From Puffinus mauretanicus (Eukaryota > Chordata > Aves > Procellariiformes > Procellariidae): 64,000 nt of DNA. Below, in pieces: positions 24,471 through 37,869 of the stretch (position 1 is its first letter; every line of letters starts with the position of its first letter). The stretch lies in the NCBI GenBank assembly GCA_023333565.1, contig JAJKFH010003650.1, forward strand, positions 682,001-746,000, in the 5' to 3' direction. A program made the position numbers and the translations under genes. The notes below the pieces were generated by a model. It saw only the letters and a list, made by a program, of their open reading frames with translations, did not search any database and was not told where the DNA came from.

Positions 24471-27400
24471 GTCTGACATGTCCCAAAAGTTTCCAATTAC
24501 TGTGCATGAACAGACCATCTGTGCAAAGCAATCTCAATATGCCTGATGCTTCCTGGAAGCATTTTACTTACTGAAACAGAAATATAACAGTTCTACCCAT
24601 TTATACAAATGTCTGTCCAGAGTCATTGGGAAAAAATCTGGTAGAGACACCAATCCAAAAATGTTTTCTTTATTTGCTTAGCATCTCCTGTTGAATTTGA
24701 GTAACGCCTGATCCTCCCAAGAACAGTGTATGTTGAAGACACCTAACATCCTGCAAGTGTTAAGTTGTAGTCATGCCTTTCCTTGAAAATTACCATAGGA
24801 TCCCATCTCATGAGCTCTTGAGAAGATTCACCTTAGTCAGACATGTAAAGCAGTATTTGTATGAGTGTTTTCAGGATCAGGTCCATAACAACAATCCTTT
24901 ACATTGTACTGAAACAGTTACTCTTGTTTAAGAAATGTATCAAATGACTCCTTTAAACATTTCCTTATGGAAGGAAAAAACACATCTAAAACTGAATTAC
25001 CATACTAGTGGATGGTATTTGCCAAGCTGTCTGTAATTGCAGTCTTAACATGATAGGCAGTCATTTGTAAACAGCTGAACTGAATGGTTGAACATGGAAT
25101 TAAAGCCTTTAAGTGAATTGAAATTCGCTTCAAAAAAGGTGAGGTTCAAAATAAAAATTGCTCTTAGATAAACCACTTACCATGGAAGGCTATGTGGGCA
25201 AAGACGATGACATTATGGACATTTGAGAGCCAGTGAATCAAATCTTAAATCACCCAAGATCATTTCTGAAACATTCTTAAAGTGATAAGCATGCCTCCAG
25301 TTTATATTATTTCTGCAGAGTTGCATTATTCTTATGAATATTATAATAACTTTTGAGGTTTATATAGCACATGCAAAGAAAGCTATCAATATATACAGAA
25401 TAATAATGTTTAAAGCCTATTTGGTAAAAATGCAATATATAGTTAACATAGGAACCTGTCTATTCAAAGAGTGGAATTTGGCAAAGCAGCTCGATCTTCT
25501 TAACATTAAGAACAAAAAAAAAGTAGGTGAAGAGATCTCTCACTGTCTTTTTCCCTTGTTTGTTGCTATTGCTGCTGTTCTTTTGTGATAGTAGTTGGTG
25601 GTACTGATTAGAACTGGGGTGAGTTCAGAGACACAAAAAAAATGTATCCTGTCTGGTGCTCATGCAATGAGTTTTGCAGTTTTGGAACATCTCTCTTATT
25701 TCTAAATGAGTAACACTGTGATAAGGTAAGTCAGGAGTTAAGAGGAATTTAGTATAGATTTTGAGCCTAAAAGAATGAGGCAGAAAAAAGGTGGAGGATA
25801 CACACAGAAAGAATAAGCAGAGGAAAGTTTGCCCAAACCATCTAATATTAGTTTTGTGTTTTATACTTACAGCTGATCTTGTTAAAGTTCCACACTGTAA
25901 ATTGGACTCTGCTGAATCAACAGACACAGAAAGAAAGCTAGCAAAAACCTAAAATAATATCTGAGTTTCACTAAAAACCTGGAGGATATCAGATCCATCC
26001 TTCAGCCCTTGGGGCGTGAAAAGGAGTTCTATTCACAGGAATATGCTGAGAATCAAGTTTTCTAAACTAAATGTTTAGTATAAACCTTCGATGTGTTGGT
26101 ACATTCCAAAATTTTATTAAATAAGCTAAAACTTTTTTTTATTCAACCAAGTTGTGCTGCTTTTAAATAATTAACTTTTTGAATACCATAATAAAAAATC
26201 TCAAATGCCTGTTCTCTCTACACAAGAAAAGAAGACAGAGAAAGTTCAAAGGTCTGACATCTGAATGGGAAAGTCTGGGTGTGGAAGCAGTGAAGGAAGG
26301 GTAGAAGAATAAAATTGGCATGGGTTAATAGCATCTTTGTCAGAAGGTCATGAATATTAACATACATCTACATGCAGCTTCCAAGACACCTAGATCAGAA
26401 AAAACAAGCCAACCTAACAAAAAAACAAACAGCAAAGGAGACACCCAGAAGAAAGTGAGGGACAGATTGAACCAAACAATAGGTTGAAACCAGTAAGAGA
26501 TGATGGCAAGAAAATAAAGAACAAGTTGGAGCCATTAGACACCAAGATAAGGAGACAGAAGCCAGTGAGTATGAGCATCATGCTCATCGGCATACCATCA
26601 GCAGAGATGCCTAGTGACTCACTGACTTGAGGCTGGAGACAAAAGATGAGAGCCACTGACAGCTCCTAATGGGTGCAAAAAACCAGCACGTTGTCCCCAG
26701 TTGAAAAAGAACTCAGAAAAGGTGGTGAAGACTTGAAAGCCAACATGTTTTTTTCCCTTCTGCACCCTGAAAGAGCCTTTCATCTGGCATCTAGAGCACT
26801 CCTGGGAAAGTGGCTTTTGGTCCCTGCAGCAGATGAAAGCTGAGTCTTTTGCTTCCCAGGGACTGTTAGGAGGGGGAGCAGAAGCCTCTCCAGTGACACA
26901 GGCATTGGGGAAATGGAGGTGAAAAGGAAAAACAACACTCTGGTCAAATCTGTGGTGAGGAGGGGGACTAAGGGTAAGGGAATCTTTTTTAGGGGATTAT
27001 TTTGGATGATGGATAGAGGGTCACCTTAGTGCTCTGAAATAAGATGCCTGAGGGAATTTGAAGAACGGTTCTTGTACCCAGTATTTCTTATTAACTCAGC
27101 AGCTTCCTGCTCAGCTTGCTGGGTAGCTGTATCCCATCCCAGGGCACTGACTTGCCTCAGGCTCTGTGTTGAAATTTAAGCTCCTTAAAACAGGTGCTGG
27201 GCTTAACAGGCATCACTTGCAACTGTTTCATTGAGAAAACACCTTTTACATTCCAAGAATCTTTAAAATCTTGTTCCTCTGCTAAAATTTAGAAACATTG
27301 CCTGAAGTAGTTTGGGTTTTTTAAAAAAAAAAAAAACTGGCTTTGGCTTTGCTTTAATTGGTGAAGTGACATGTCAGCTACTTAATGATGGGAACAGCTG

Positions 27401-27967
27401 AACACTTTGGCTTAAATCAAGTTTCTATACCTTCCAATTTGGAGTAAGGATGGCAAGAAAATATGTGGACTCTGTCCCTTTAGACAAAAAATACCTGGTC
27501 AAAAGACATGATGCAAAGGGTGGTGGTCAGAATAGAAGCAGAGTTTAGGTGGGATAAATTTGCAATTTCAGGGACAAATTCTTAGATTATATGAATCTGG
27601 GTAGTTTCACTAAACAAGTCTCTTATACCCCATCAAAGATTGTATCTGGCATCGTCTTCAGTAATGGTTCTGTGACTTCTTAGAAAGAATATTTTATTTG
27701 CATCTTTCATGCTAGGATAGCTCCTCGTTATAATCCCTTTAAGATAACTCAATTTGGGAAAAAGTTGGGAGAGAAATTTATGTCTGTTTAATGCTACTTA
27801 GCTCTGTACCCTATGTTGACTGCAGTTACAGAGCTCCCTCTGATACTTCTACTGTAATGTAAAGACTGAGGCTCTTTGCTTGATATACTGTGTATTGATG
27901 AATTAGTGCTTAACCGGTTTATATATATTTTTTCTTAATATCTTGCAAGTCATAGAGTGTGAAAGAG

Positions 27968-28020
27968 AAAATTCTTTTTTGTTGTTGTTGTTTTTTTTTT
28001 TCTTTTTTTTTTTTGTTGTG
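27968..28020. repeat. T-rich low-complexity run
   Basis: A simple-sequence run of T with interspersed TTG units ('ttgttgttgttg', then long T runs). It may be the reversed tail of an old retroposon, but no element body is recognisable next to it. Confidence 0.8.
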
Positions 28021-28959
28021 TTTGTAGCAGCAAGCCGAAAGACAAAATTAGGTAGTTGCAGTCTATAAACTTGTAATGGCCAGATGAGAAATCTTTGTCA
28101 CTTCTATGTATGATTGAAGTATTTGATCTGTTCAGGAACTGCCTACTTTAGGATGACATTAGTTACCACAAATTAGTAATCAAGACAGATAAATCTGGAA
28201 GAAAAAAAAAGAAAGATTAAGGATGTAGTGAACAATTCATATGTCTCTCATAACAGCTGTTAGAAATGTCTGTTTCATCAGCTTTGCTTTCATCCTGTGA
28301 CTAACATGATAGCTGAAAAGAAATGTATGGGCTTTTAAATATTCTCTTAAAATTTATTTCATAGGATGAGTTACTTTAGACAAGAGGTGAATAAGAGGAT
28401 ATGTAAGAAGTATACTGAATAAAGAAGAAAATGGAGACATAAATTATATAGTCATATCCTCTTTCACAACAACAAATCATTAAAAGAAACTGGAAGACAA
28501 TACACTGTAAAGCTAAGTATATTTGCAGGAAAACATACAGATGGTATAGACTTGATCCCTTATGGAAAATATGACAAAGTTTCTCATTGGCTTTAACGAG
28601 CTTTAGCCTCTTCTTGTGAGAAGAATTTGAAAGCTGAAAGAGGGAATATGAAAGGGACTTGTGCCTAGTGAGAGAAGAGCACACCTCATTCCGCTGGGGG
28701 TTAGTTTTGCTCTGTTTCTGCCAGCGGAAGGCTTTGCATTGTACGGCATCCGCTCAGAGCTGGAGAGAAACTCCCTCTCTTTGATCAGAGCAGAGAAGGG
28801 AGAGAGATTTCTAGACTCCTACCAAAAGACAGGTCTGTTTGTCACCAGCTTGAATGCCAAGAACAGATATAAAATATAGCACCAGAATTTTTGTTACAAG
28901 ATATGCACCTGAGGCTAAAAAGGATCCATTTCAATATGCAGAAGGTCATCTGACAAATT

Positions 28960-30500
28960 TCCAAAAATAATGGTTATCAGGGCTTACCTGAACAGATGCA
29001 AAAAGTCCATTGGGGCAGGCAGGGAAGATAGTTAAAGCAGTGGAAACTTTTTATTTTCAGTGAATTTTTTTGACTTGTGGGAGGAAAAGGAAACACAACA
29101 AGGAAGATGAACAAATGGCTCAAACATTAATAAATCTTCAAGGGAGGTTGAAGAAAGCTTGAGCACTTGGAAGTGTGAATAGGGAAGGGATTACTTACCT
29201 CGCAGCCTAGGGAAATAACATTGTTTGGGCTGAGGTTGGTCTGAACTGGCAAGAAAAGCTTTAAAAAATGAAGAATTTTGAGAGGTATGTATGTAACTTT
29301 ACACAAGACTATAAAACACACAAAGAAGCACTGATAAATGAGGGTATAGCAATAAGTAAAACAGTATGAGATATCAGAAAGATGTATAGTTACAGATGAG
29401 AACTGCAGGTAAGTAATATAAATAGTGAAAGGCTTGGATGGGACAACAAAACAGCAAGCAGTAGCTGAAAGGCTTGTGCTCAGTTCAGGACCCCAGACAT
29501 CAAATAGTGCCACTGAATTACTAGTGTAGAACCTGAAAGCAGCTATTAACACGGCAATCATGGCAGAGCACAGCTACTGACAGGCACAAATCATTCAGGA
29601 AAGACAGATATAAAAGTAAGGATGATGAATACCACTGCATGTGGTTCTGTATCAGATGCAAAGAAAAAAGGAGAGAGAGCCAGGAATAAACTAAAATCTG
29701 CGTCAAGATAAAATTCATTTTGGGGAAGGTTAGTAAACCAGATTGTGTTGGGATAGTACTGTAATAGAGTCCCTGGGCCAGATTTGGATAGAAAAAAATG
29801 ATGCAGAAATAAAGCAGAAGAATAAGTACAGAAGATTATGTCAGTATTGAAGACCTTAATTTCTTAATGATAGTCCTGACAACGTAGTTACAGGTCTGTA
29901 TATTCTGGAATCTCATAGCTGACAAAGTTTTTCATCAGCTAATCATTAACAAAAAGTGATGCCAGAAGTGATTTCAGTAAGACATTAAAATGTGATCAAA
30001 ATGGTGGTCATGGGAGTGAGAGAGAGGTGGGGAATAGTGTTATCAACAATCATAACTTTATTTCTCTTAAATAGAAGATTGATAGGGTACTGTGATAAAT
30101 TTTTGAATTTCAGAAGCTCAAATTTGAGCAGTGAAGAGAACTGGTTAGTAAAAGTATCTGAACTAAGATCTTAAGGGCTTGAATTTAGAAGAGGTTCAGA
30201 ATTTCTCAAAATCAAAGAAATCTGATTTCTAAGCAAGGTAGAAATGTTATCAGAAATTTAAATAGATTCAAAATCCCTTCACAGGGCATATTAGGATTAA
30301 AGGGTAAATTTAGAAAAAAGCTTGATTTAAAAAAAGCTGAATGTTAGAGATCAAGAACTGCAGGGATAAAATAAATATAGCCTAAAGTGGGGCTGAGTTT
30401 GATCTTAAAATATTAAAACCAATAATAAACATTAAACACTCTACGGACAAAAACAAGCTACACAAATAAAAGCAGAATAAGGAAAGAGTGTCATTAGCAG
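28960..30500. other. Purine-biased plus strand
   Basis: Hand counts on sampled 60-base lines give about 58-68% A+G on the plus strand through this stretch, with many GGA/GAA words and few pyrimidine runs. Minus-strand frames are correspondingly longer (144 codons at 29561-29127), and their products are rich in Phe, Ser and Leu with no domain. The bias probably creates those frames. Its origin is unknown. Confidence 0.4.
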
Positions 30501-30541
30501 TTCGGATGATACTGGTACAGTCCAAAAGACAAAACGAAGCC

Positions 30542-30760
30542 TTACACATTAATAATTCCTGCTTTGATCTCTAGCTTGTTAGAGAGAAATAACTGCGGCG
30601 TAGAAATGGTTGAGTGGCGCATCAGTGAGCTTGATGTACTAGAGGGGCACAGGTTGCCCCAACTACTGCTGGCATATGGCTGTGCTGAAAGAGGGAGGGA
30701 GGAGGAAGACGTGGCTACCTGATGCATTGGAACCGGCATTTCCAGTAGCGATGGGGGGGA
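30542..30760 (-). other. Ser-rich minus-strand open frame with unusual CpG content, unidentified
   Basis: A 65-codon minus-strand frame (MPVPMHQVATSSSSLPLSAQ at its start) lies in a patch with several CpG and GCG words, unlike the CpG-poor flanks. It begins after a pyrimidine-rich run and the reverse strand near its end reads 'gtgtaagg', which could be a splice donor. Both points fit a small or decayed exon, but I cannot match the peptide to any family, and chance is at least as likely. Confidence 0.2.
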
Positions 30761-33700
30761 GAACTAGAAGTCTACTCAGTTCAATGAAACAATGTCTGAG
30801 GGGCTAAGATTTCTCTCCATAAATAAATCGGGGGCAGGGATATATATTGTGAGGGAGAACTGTTTGAACTAAATGACGATGCTAGTGGAGAGCAGGGGGT
30901 TTAAACAGGTCGCAACAAAATTAATCTAGAAATTTGAAGGTTTAAAATGGTCTGAACGAATGAGTCTACCAGCTGGAGTATAAGGAGCCAAGAAAACTTC
31001 TGTTACAGGTAGTGCAGTCAATCTAAGAAAAGAATTGCATGCTACACTGAGCTGTGATATCTCAGGACCAGACTGCGGAGACCCCTTCTAATTCCTAATT
31101 ACTAAAGTAACTAATTCTAATTTTTCCAATCCTTTTTCCTACGCAATTCTTCCCTCCTCCATGACTTTTCAGAGTTTTAAATGTCCAAATGAATTATGCA
31201 AGGGAGTTCTCCTTTGTCACCTTCATTTTGACAGACTTCAGTCTTATAACTTAGGCATAATTTTTCTTGCAAAATTATACTGACTATTCAAACACTCAAA
31301 GCAAAAATCAACAGAAATTGGAAAAGGAAAAATTAATCTGAATTGAATGTACAGCTTATATGTATTAAAACTCAAGTTACAGACTTTGTTCATTTGTCCT
31401 TTACAGTAATTTTCAGGATATATTGCTTGAAATTATTGCAGAAACATTGAAAGGCATTCAAGCCATCAGTACAGTAAAAACAAAGCCAAAATCCTAACAA
31501 AAAGAACAACAGAACCTACATAACAAGACAACTAAATTCTTTGCTCTAGCAATCAGTTTTATTTCAAAACTAGCTCATCCTTAGTTCCTGCTGTGCCTCT
31601 TTAGCAGAAATGTTAGTGCCTGGGACTCTGTCTGGCCTTTGGTGTAATTAGTGCTAAAGTTCTGTTCAAAGCACCTCTGAACAAGTTGTCATCCTTCATT
31701 GCAGCTTCAGTCTTCAGCAAAGCTAAGCTTCTCTTCAAAGTATGAAACGTCAAATGAGTCTTAGCATTTTCAGAAACAAACCTTAGTTTGATGCTCCCTG
31801 TGTCTTTCTCCCCACTACCTAAGCACGCTTGTGTTTCAGCGAAAACTAATTCCTTCCCTGGGAACTCCTGCCAAGGACTGGGAATACCGCATGGTTTTGA
31901 TTTCTTATGCTGCAGAAGTACAAGCTATAAAATTTCAAAGACCTTCCAGCTAATTTTATTAAGGAAAATGACATCACTCAGCAGTCCTGAAATTCTAGTT
32001 CAGTGCACATAGGGGAAAAAAATGTTAAAGAAATCCAATAAAATCTCTCTCAAAGTATTTTAGTTATTTAAGCTTCATATCTCAGATACCATAAAAAGTA
32101 AAGCTTTTCTGCCTGTAAGCTGTGTGCATAGAAAATGTTTGGGGTTTTTTTTTACCTATCTTTGACTTGTAGGACATTTCAGTAGCAGAGATGAAAAATG
32201 CAATGAATTTGCTGACATAACATAACTGCATATCTTTGCACACATATGAGTTTTTATGTCCACATGTTGGCATGTAACTACACATCACTGCAAACTACCA
32301 GCTGAAACATTTGTTAGACAATCCCTAAGCCAGTAAGATTTCTTCTGAGTTGCATGAGGCCCTTCGTCTGGCGAATGAGCTCAGTGCCTACACTGCAATT
32401 CATTAAAGATCACACACAGTGTGCTTGAGTCTTTGACCAAGTGATATTGTCTGACAGTACATTCCATATATCTTGCACTGAAATTCGGACTTCATTACTT
32501 TTGATTCTTTAGAATGTTTTAGTTTGTATGTCCCCTTTATTGCTTAGCATGTTTTCCTCCAAATTCTGATTTTTGTTCACACACTTGATTTTTTTTATTT
32601 TATGTCACTAATTTAGTTTTAGTACTTTCCAAAAAGTTACTCCTTACCAATGACGGCTATTTATTGCCTGGCCCTTTTTGGCTTATGTCAGATTTGAAAC
32701 ACACTTTTGTAAAGTAATAACTCAGGGTTGATAGGTTTCCTTCAAGACAAGTAGCCCGTAACATTGGTAGTGGAAATCGTAGCAGTGCTCTCAGGAAAAC
32801 CTGTAGGAAAATGCCATTATGCAGACTTCTGCTCCAAGCATTACCGTATCTGTTTTCCTCTACTTAATTATGATCCTAAATGGGCAACAGTCTGATTTGC
32901 ACAGATTTTCATGCACTTTTAAATAGTCCCTTTAGACGTACTTTAGAAGTAAGTAGATCCATACGTGTTACAACCAAAATAAGTTGTACAGGAAGCCGTA
33001 TACAAAATCATTGTATGAAATCTATGAGTTGGTTTAGAGCAGGGTTAAGCTCATGCTTAATTCATTAAGAAGACTCACACCAACTTCAGCTGGAGCTGAA
33101 CTCAGCCCCACCTTCGCCCCTGAAGACAACCAAAGCATTCTTAAATTGCATACCATAGCACGTCAAGTGTTGTGTGACATTGGAGGTATGTTTCTATGCT
33201 TACTGCTATGATGCTTAGTCTTTTATCACTTAGACTAGGAGAATCACCATTAGTTATTAGCGATGTTGTACCCATAACAGAAAATCAGGCAAATCTGTTT
33301 CTGTTCAGTAGAAATCACAGATATACTGTAGGTGAGAACACTGATCACTCTAATCCAATATATTCTGCCTGACAATGATCAGTGTAAGTCAGAGAAAAAA
33401 GCAAGAACAATACAGTAACCTACTTCTAGAAGTTTCTTTTCAATTCCCCCCAGGTAGTGGTTGCACATGTCCTGAAGCATGAAAATGTCAATGGATTCTT
33501 TTCATTTTCTCTAATGTAACTGTGGAAGATCTTATGGTGAATTCTGAACTTGCCTACAGAATCCATACATTTATAAAAAAATATGTAGATTCTACAATGG
33601 ATTAATTACACACTGAGGTAAATAAAGCATTTCCTTTATTAACTTTTAATTGTCTGTCTTGTAACTGGAGCATGGCTGATTTTGAATGGAAAGATGAAGT

Positions 33701-36234
33701 TATTTTTATTTTAGTTAACTTTAAAATCAAATGCTGTTAATGCAATTTTATTTATCCTTCCCTCGTTTCCTCATTCTCTTATCTTTAAGTGGTAGGAAGA
33801 TTTTCTGTTGAGCCATAACACTTGATTTTCATTTTGTCATTCATGCCTTGTGATATGAAAGTAATGCTTTCATTTTTGGATGAAGGGCTTTGGTGGCAAT
33901 GTTGATTTCAGGAGCTCCTGTCCCCCTCCGATCCCTCACCATGCCTGCTCTTGTTATTGCTCCTCCAATTTGCCAGGTTGTCAGCTGCATCAAACCAAAT
34001 TACATGTTCAACCTGGACCAAAATACTCTCTTTAAATACTGGTCCCTCTTCCTCCCTCCTTTTTCCCCATGTGTGCTTATGTTTTAAGCTGCCCTCAGTC
34101 CGCAGGGGAATCCAGCAAACAGCTGAAGGAAGGGGACAGCTTGCCAAGGCAGGAACCCCTTAAGCCATACTGTTTCCACAAACCCTGCATCTTCAGATTG
34201 AGGCCTCTGTTTGTTAGAGAAGCTATTTACAAGATTGGATTTTTCCAGAGGGTAAGGAAGAAAGTTTCGTTGCTTATATATAATCATCTGACAGGTATGG
34301 TGACGTGTCTGCATTAAGCCCTGTTCAGAGAAAGCCTCAGCAGCTCTTATTTCTAAACTTCTGCTGATACAGGTGCAGTTCTTGCAGGTTGCACTTTAGT
34401 TAGCTGTAAATGTTGCTTTAACTTGTTTGAGCAGATTTAAACTGATAGCTTTCCCTCGTATAACTCCACTGCTTCCCAGTTCACATCAAGTGCAGATCAG
34501 ACTCCTATTTCTCTTACGGCCTTTCAAGTATAGTGTGCAATTTTCATTTTAAATTAGTCAGGGGAAGGCGGTTGTGTATAGTCATTTCCTAGTTTTATAT
34601 AGAGCAGCCAAGAACCCAGATTGTAGTAAGTGATGCGGTAGATATTTGTCTGATAACAAGGTCTAATTTGCATATATTGATCTGCTCAAATGTCTATGAG
34701 CTTTATATTTTACTCCACATTCTTACAGCTGTTGCTTAAGCCTTTGCAGAGGAAGCAGCAAAGACCTGCTATCTAGAAAAGCTTTCCATCTTATGAAGGT
34801 TGAACAGCAGTTGAAACCTTCTGTGACTGTTCTAAGGAGGACAAATAAAATGATTTTATGAGCAGCTTAGTTCCTCTAGATCTGCTCCTTGTTCAGCTTT
34901 TTTGCTAAGATCTCAGGCAGTTTTTCAGTTTACATCCAGCTTATGCTATTTCTGCCTCAATTCCAGTGCTGCTTATCCTGATCTACTGCTGAATTCTGTT
35001 TTTTTCCTGAAAGTTGTAAGCCCTTAAATATAATCTACAGAAGCTGTAGATCATGCCCAGAAACCATCTTGGGTTTATAACTGCACAGAGAAAGAGTGGT
35101 TCCAAAGATGTTAAAGTTTACAGCAGCCCTGCCCACACAAAGTAGGTGACATTAAGGTCGTCTTTTTTGTCCTAAGGACACTTCATATTTTTCTAGCAAT
35201 CTAATTTTGGTTTATGTCTTTTTTAGGCTGAAGCTGCATTGCTAGAGATGAGAATCAGTCATTAGAGAAATGAACTAGATCTGGAATCTGGAAATCAGAT
35301 TTCTTCGGATTTTATCATTCAAACTTGACACCTGAACTTTCAATTTCAGTTTGAGACAAGGAGGGAATGTGAAGCACTGACACATGGGTTTTTCTACTAC
35401 ATTCTTGGATCACTGAGATTTGCAGACACCTGGTCCACCATGTCCGTAGAGTATAACCAGTTCAACCATACAGTGCATCTACAGTAGAGCCAACGTCACA
35501 CTAGCTGCGCATGTATTACACAAATGATTTGACTTGCTCAGGGTGCATGGGATATATATTCTTCATAAATTTGCAGTTCATGCCTGGCTGGTCTGACTCT
35601 TCCAGAAGGTATGAGGCTCACTGCACGCATGCTAAACAGCACCTGTGTACATACCCCTGCTCAGAAGAGTCCCAGCCAGAAATAAGGCAGTCTTTCCTTG
35701 CAAATTAGCTGGCAGATATTCAAAAAAAGATTAATGTGGACAATAAAACCAATTTATAAACAGTGTAATTTTCCCCTGTAAATTATAATGTCAGAGTTAG
35801 CTGTCCATAAAATGACTATTATTCCGGCAAGTATTTTTGTGAGGGGGAAAAAAAGAAAAAAAAGCAACTTACTAAAAAAAGTGAAGCATATTTAAGACTT
35901 ATGGTTTCGGGCTCCAAGTTTAGCACTATGAGTCAGCTTGTTCCGAAGTGGCAAAGGTAAAGATATTCTTAAGAAGAAATCAGTCATTATTTAATTTATT
36001 AATTAATCCATTATAGAATACATGGCCAGTTAAGAAATCATTATACTGTGAACAAAATTTCTGGTTTAATATCATGGATTATTTGGTGAGTCAGATGTTT
36101 TGCTGTTGATCATATTAAGGTGCATATTTAAGATCTGAAAATAATATTATGCATATCATAAAAATAGAGCTTAATTGTCCTTTAAAAAGGTGTTGCAAAA
36201 GATTTATAAGCATTTTACTTTAAAAATGTAGATG

Positions 36235-36255
36235 TGGTCACAGTGACAGTGACCA
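36235..36255. promoter_or_regulatory. Near-consensus estrogen-response-element palindrome
   Basis: The sequence GGTCAcagTGACa followed by GTGACC gives two overlapping inverted half-site arrangements. The first differs by one base from the palindromic estrogen receptor element (GGTCA, three bases, TGACC). There is no evidence of function. A single such match is expected by chance at moderate frequency. Confidence 0.25.
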
Positions 36256-36999
36256 CCATTCACTTTCTGCAAGGAAAATTAATTTTTTTCTTTTTGGGGG
36301 GAATAATGGAGGAGAAGGGAAGAGGGAGAGGGGTGCCTGATCAGAGCTTTTCTGTAATTAAATACTTAAGAAGGACAACTAGCAGTCCCAAATCCATTCT
36401 CTCTCATCAAACTTTGAGTGATTGGGATACAATTTAGCAACCTGGCATTTTAAATAGCGTTACCAAATCAAGATTTAAAAAGTCCCTGTTTTCAAGAAAA
36501 TATAGTAATTTGATGGCTTTTATTTTTTTTCTTCTTTCTTAATTCCTATAATGCCTAGTACAGAGGAACCACGTGGACTGCTTAAGCATTGTTAGAAATG
36601 CTCACTACTAGTGATGAAGACATTCTATAGTTTTCCATTTATGTTTCTTCACAAAAAAAAAGGATGTTTATTTCAGTCATTTCACTTGCAATCACAGCAC
36701 ATGCTCACTTCTTATCTGGGTTGTGGGGAGCATTTGAAACTAGACCAAAGGTTTTCCTGTGAACAATTATCTGCTTGTAATGCTCTTTACAGGGCTACTG
36801 TTTCCAGTTTTGTGGAAATGGAAGAAACTAGGTTTGGCATTTTCTCATTACCCATGGGACCCAGATATTTGCCCAGTCTTTAAAACTTGCTTAGAAACTT
36901 GAGCCAGATCACTGACACAGTTTTCATAGAAAAGTTCAAGATACGTCTGTGCATAGCTTACAGCAGACTAACGGGTGCTAGGTACTATAGTAGGAACCA

Positions 37000-37308
37000 A
37001 CTAAATCAATGGAGGACGAGCCTTACAAGAAGCAGTGCAAGTGCAGCAGTGACCTGACCAGAGCTGGCTTTGGTGCCCAATAACTCCATGCAACACACCA
37101 CCTCTCCTGGCCTGAGTGACCACCATAACAGAGAGACCCCATTCATGGACTAAATGAACTGAGTGGACGTTTTACAGGAGTGACCCATAGACTAAGGGAA
37201 TGGTATATAAATCGAAGGAGGGGAAGGGGGATTGGTGGTTAATGAAAACATATTGGATAGTATCGGACCTGAGCATGACTTATATGGTGTGGAATAAGGG
37301 GTGGAGAT
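37000..37308 (+). mobile_element. 3' end of ERV internal region
   Basis: The sequence just left of the LTR is not flanking DNA but the terminal internal region of the same endogenous retrovirus family, as I remember it: 'gaccaccataacagagagac', 'gagtgacccatagactaag', 'ggaatggtatataaatcgaa', ending in the purine-rich 'ggaataaggggtggagat' directly before the LTR TG. That purine run is the expected polypurine tract that primes plus-strand synthesis. No coding frame is preserved. The left limit is approximate. Confidence 0.65.
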
Positions 37309-37869
37309 TGTACTGGTTTTGGCTGGGATAGAGTTAATTTTCTTCATTGTTGCTGGCATGGTGCTGTGTTTTGGATTTGCGACCAAAACAGTTTTGATAA
37401 CACAGGGATGTTTTATCTATTGCTGAACAGTGCTTGCACAGTGTCAAGGCCTTTTTTGCTTCTCATGTTGGCCTGCCTGTGAGTAGGCTAGGGGTGCACA
37501 AGAAGTTGAACCCAGCTGACCAAAGGGATATCCCATACCATATGACACTGTGCTCAGAAATAAAAGCTGGGAGAAGAAGGAGGAAGGGGAGACATTTGGA
37601 GTTATGGCATTTGTCTTCCCAAGTCACTGTTATGTGTGATAAGCACTGCTTTGCTTGAAATGGATAAACATCTGCCTGCTGATGGAAAGTACTTAATTAA
37701 TTCCTTATTTTGCTTTTCTCATGCACACAGCTTTTGCTTTCCCTATTAAACTGTCTCTATCTCAACCCACGAGTTTTCTCACTTTTACCCTTCCAGTTCT
37801 CTCTCCCATCCCACTGGGGGGGGGCTGAGCAAGCAGCTGTGTTGTGCCTACCGAGGTTAACCCATAACA
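37309..37869 (+). mobile_element. Avian ERV 3' LTR, plus strand
   Basis: It begins 'tgtactggttttggctggga' and ends near 'ccgaggttaacccataaca'. The polyadenylation region is 'cctattaaactgtctctatc' (ATTAAA at 37745-37750). The G-run 'actggggggggg' before the end is typical of the family. The TATA region has decayed to 'aaataaaag', and the CRE seen in the 47 kb copy is lost ('tgacactg'). With the internal remnant on its left and no matching target duplication, this is the 3' LTR of a truncated provirus rather than a solo LTR. Confidence 0.88.

Larger units (their letters stand above)
24471..36999. other. Long AT-rich stretch, no gene recognised
   Basis: About 12.5 kb in which I can support no gene. 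Sub-features listed separately are a T-rich run near 27.97 kb, a purine-biased plus strand at about 28.9-30.5 kb, a small CpG-containing minus-strand frame at 30.54-30.76 kb and a 21-bp palindrome at 36.24 kb. The part at about 35.7-36.2 kb is very AT-rich with clustered TAAT/ATTA words. It might be conserved non-coding DNA, but that cannot be judged from one sequence. Confidence 0.4.

Noticed and set aside
28376..28684. 102-codon minus-strand frame rich in Phe, Ile and Tyr
   Set aside because: The pyrimidine-rich minus strand of a purine-biased block produces such frames. Membrane-like character is a composition artefact.
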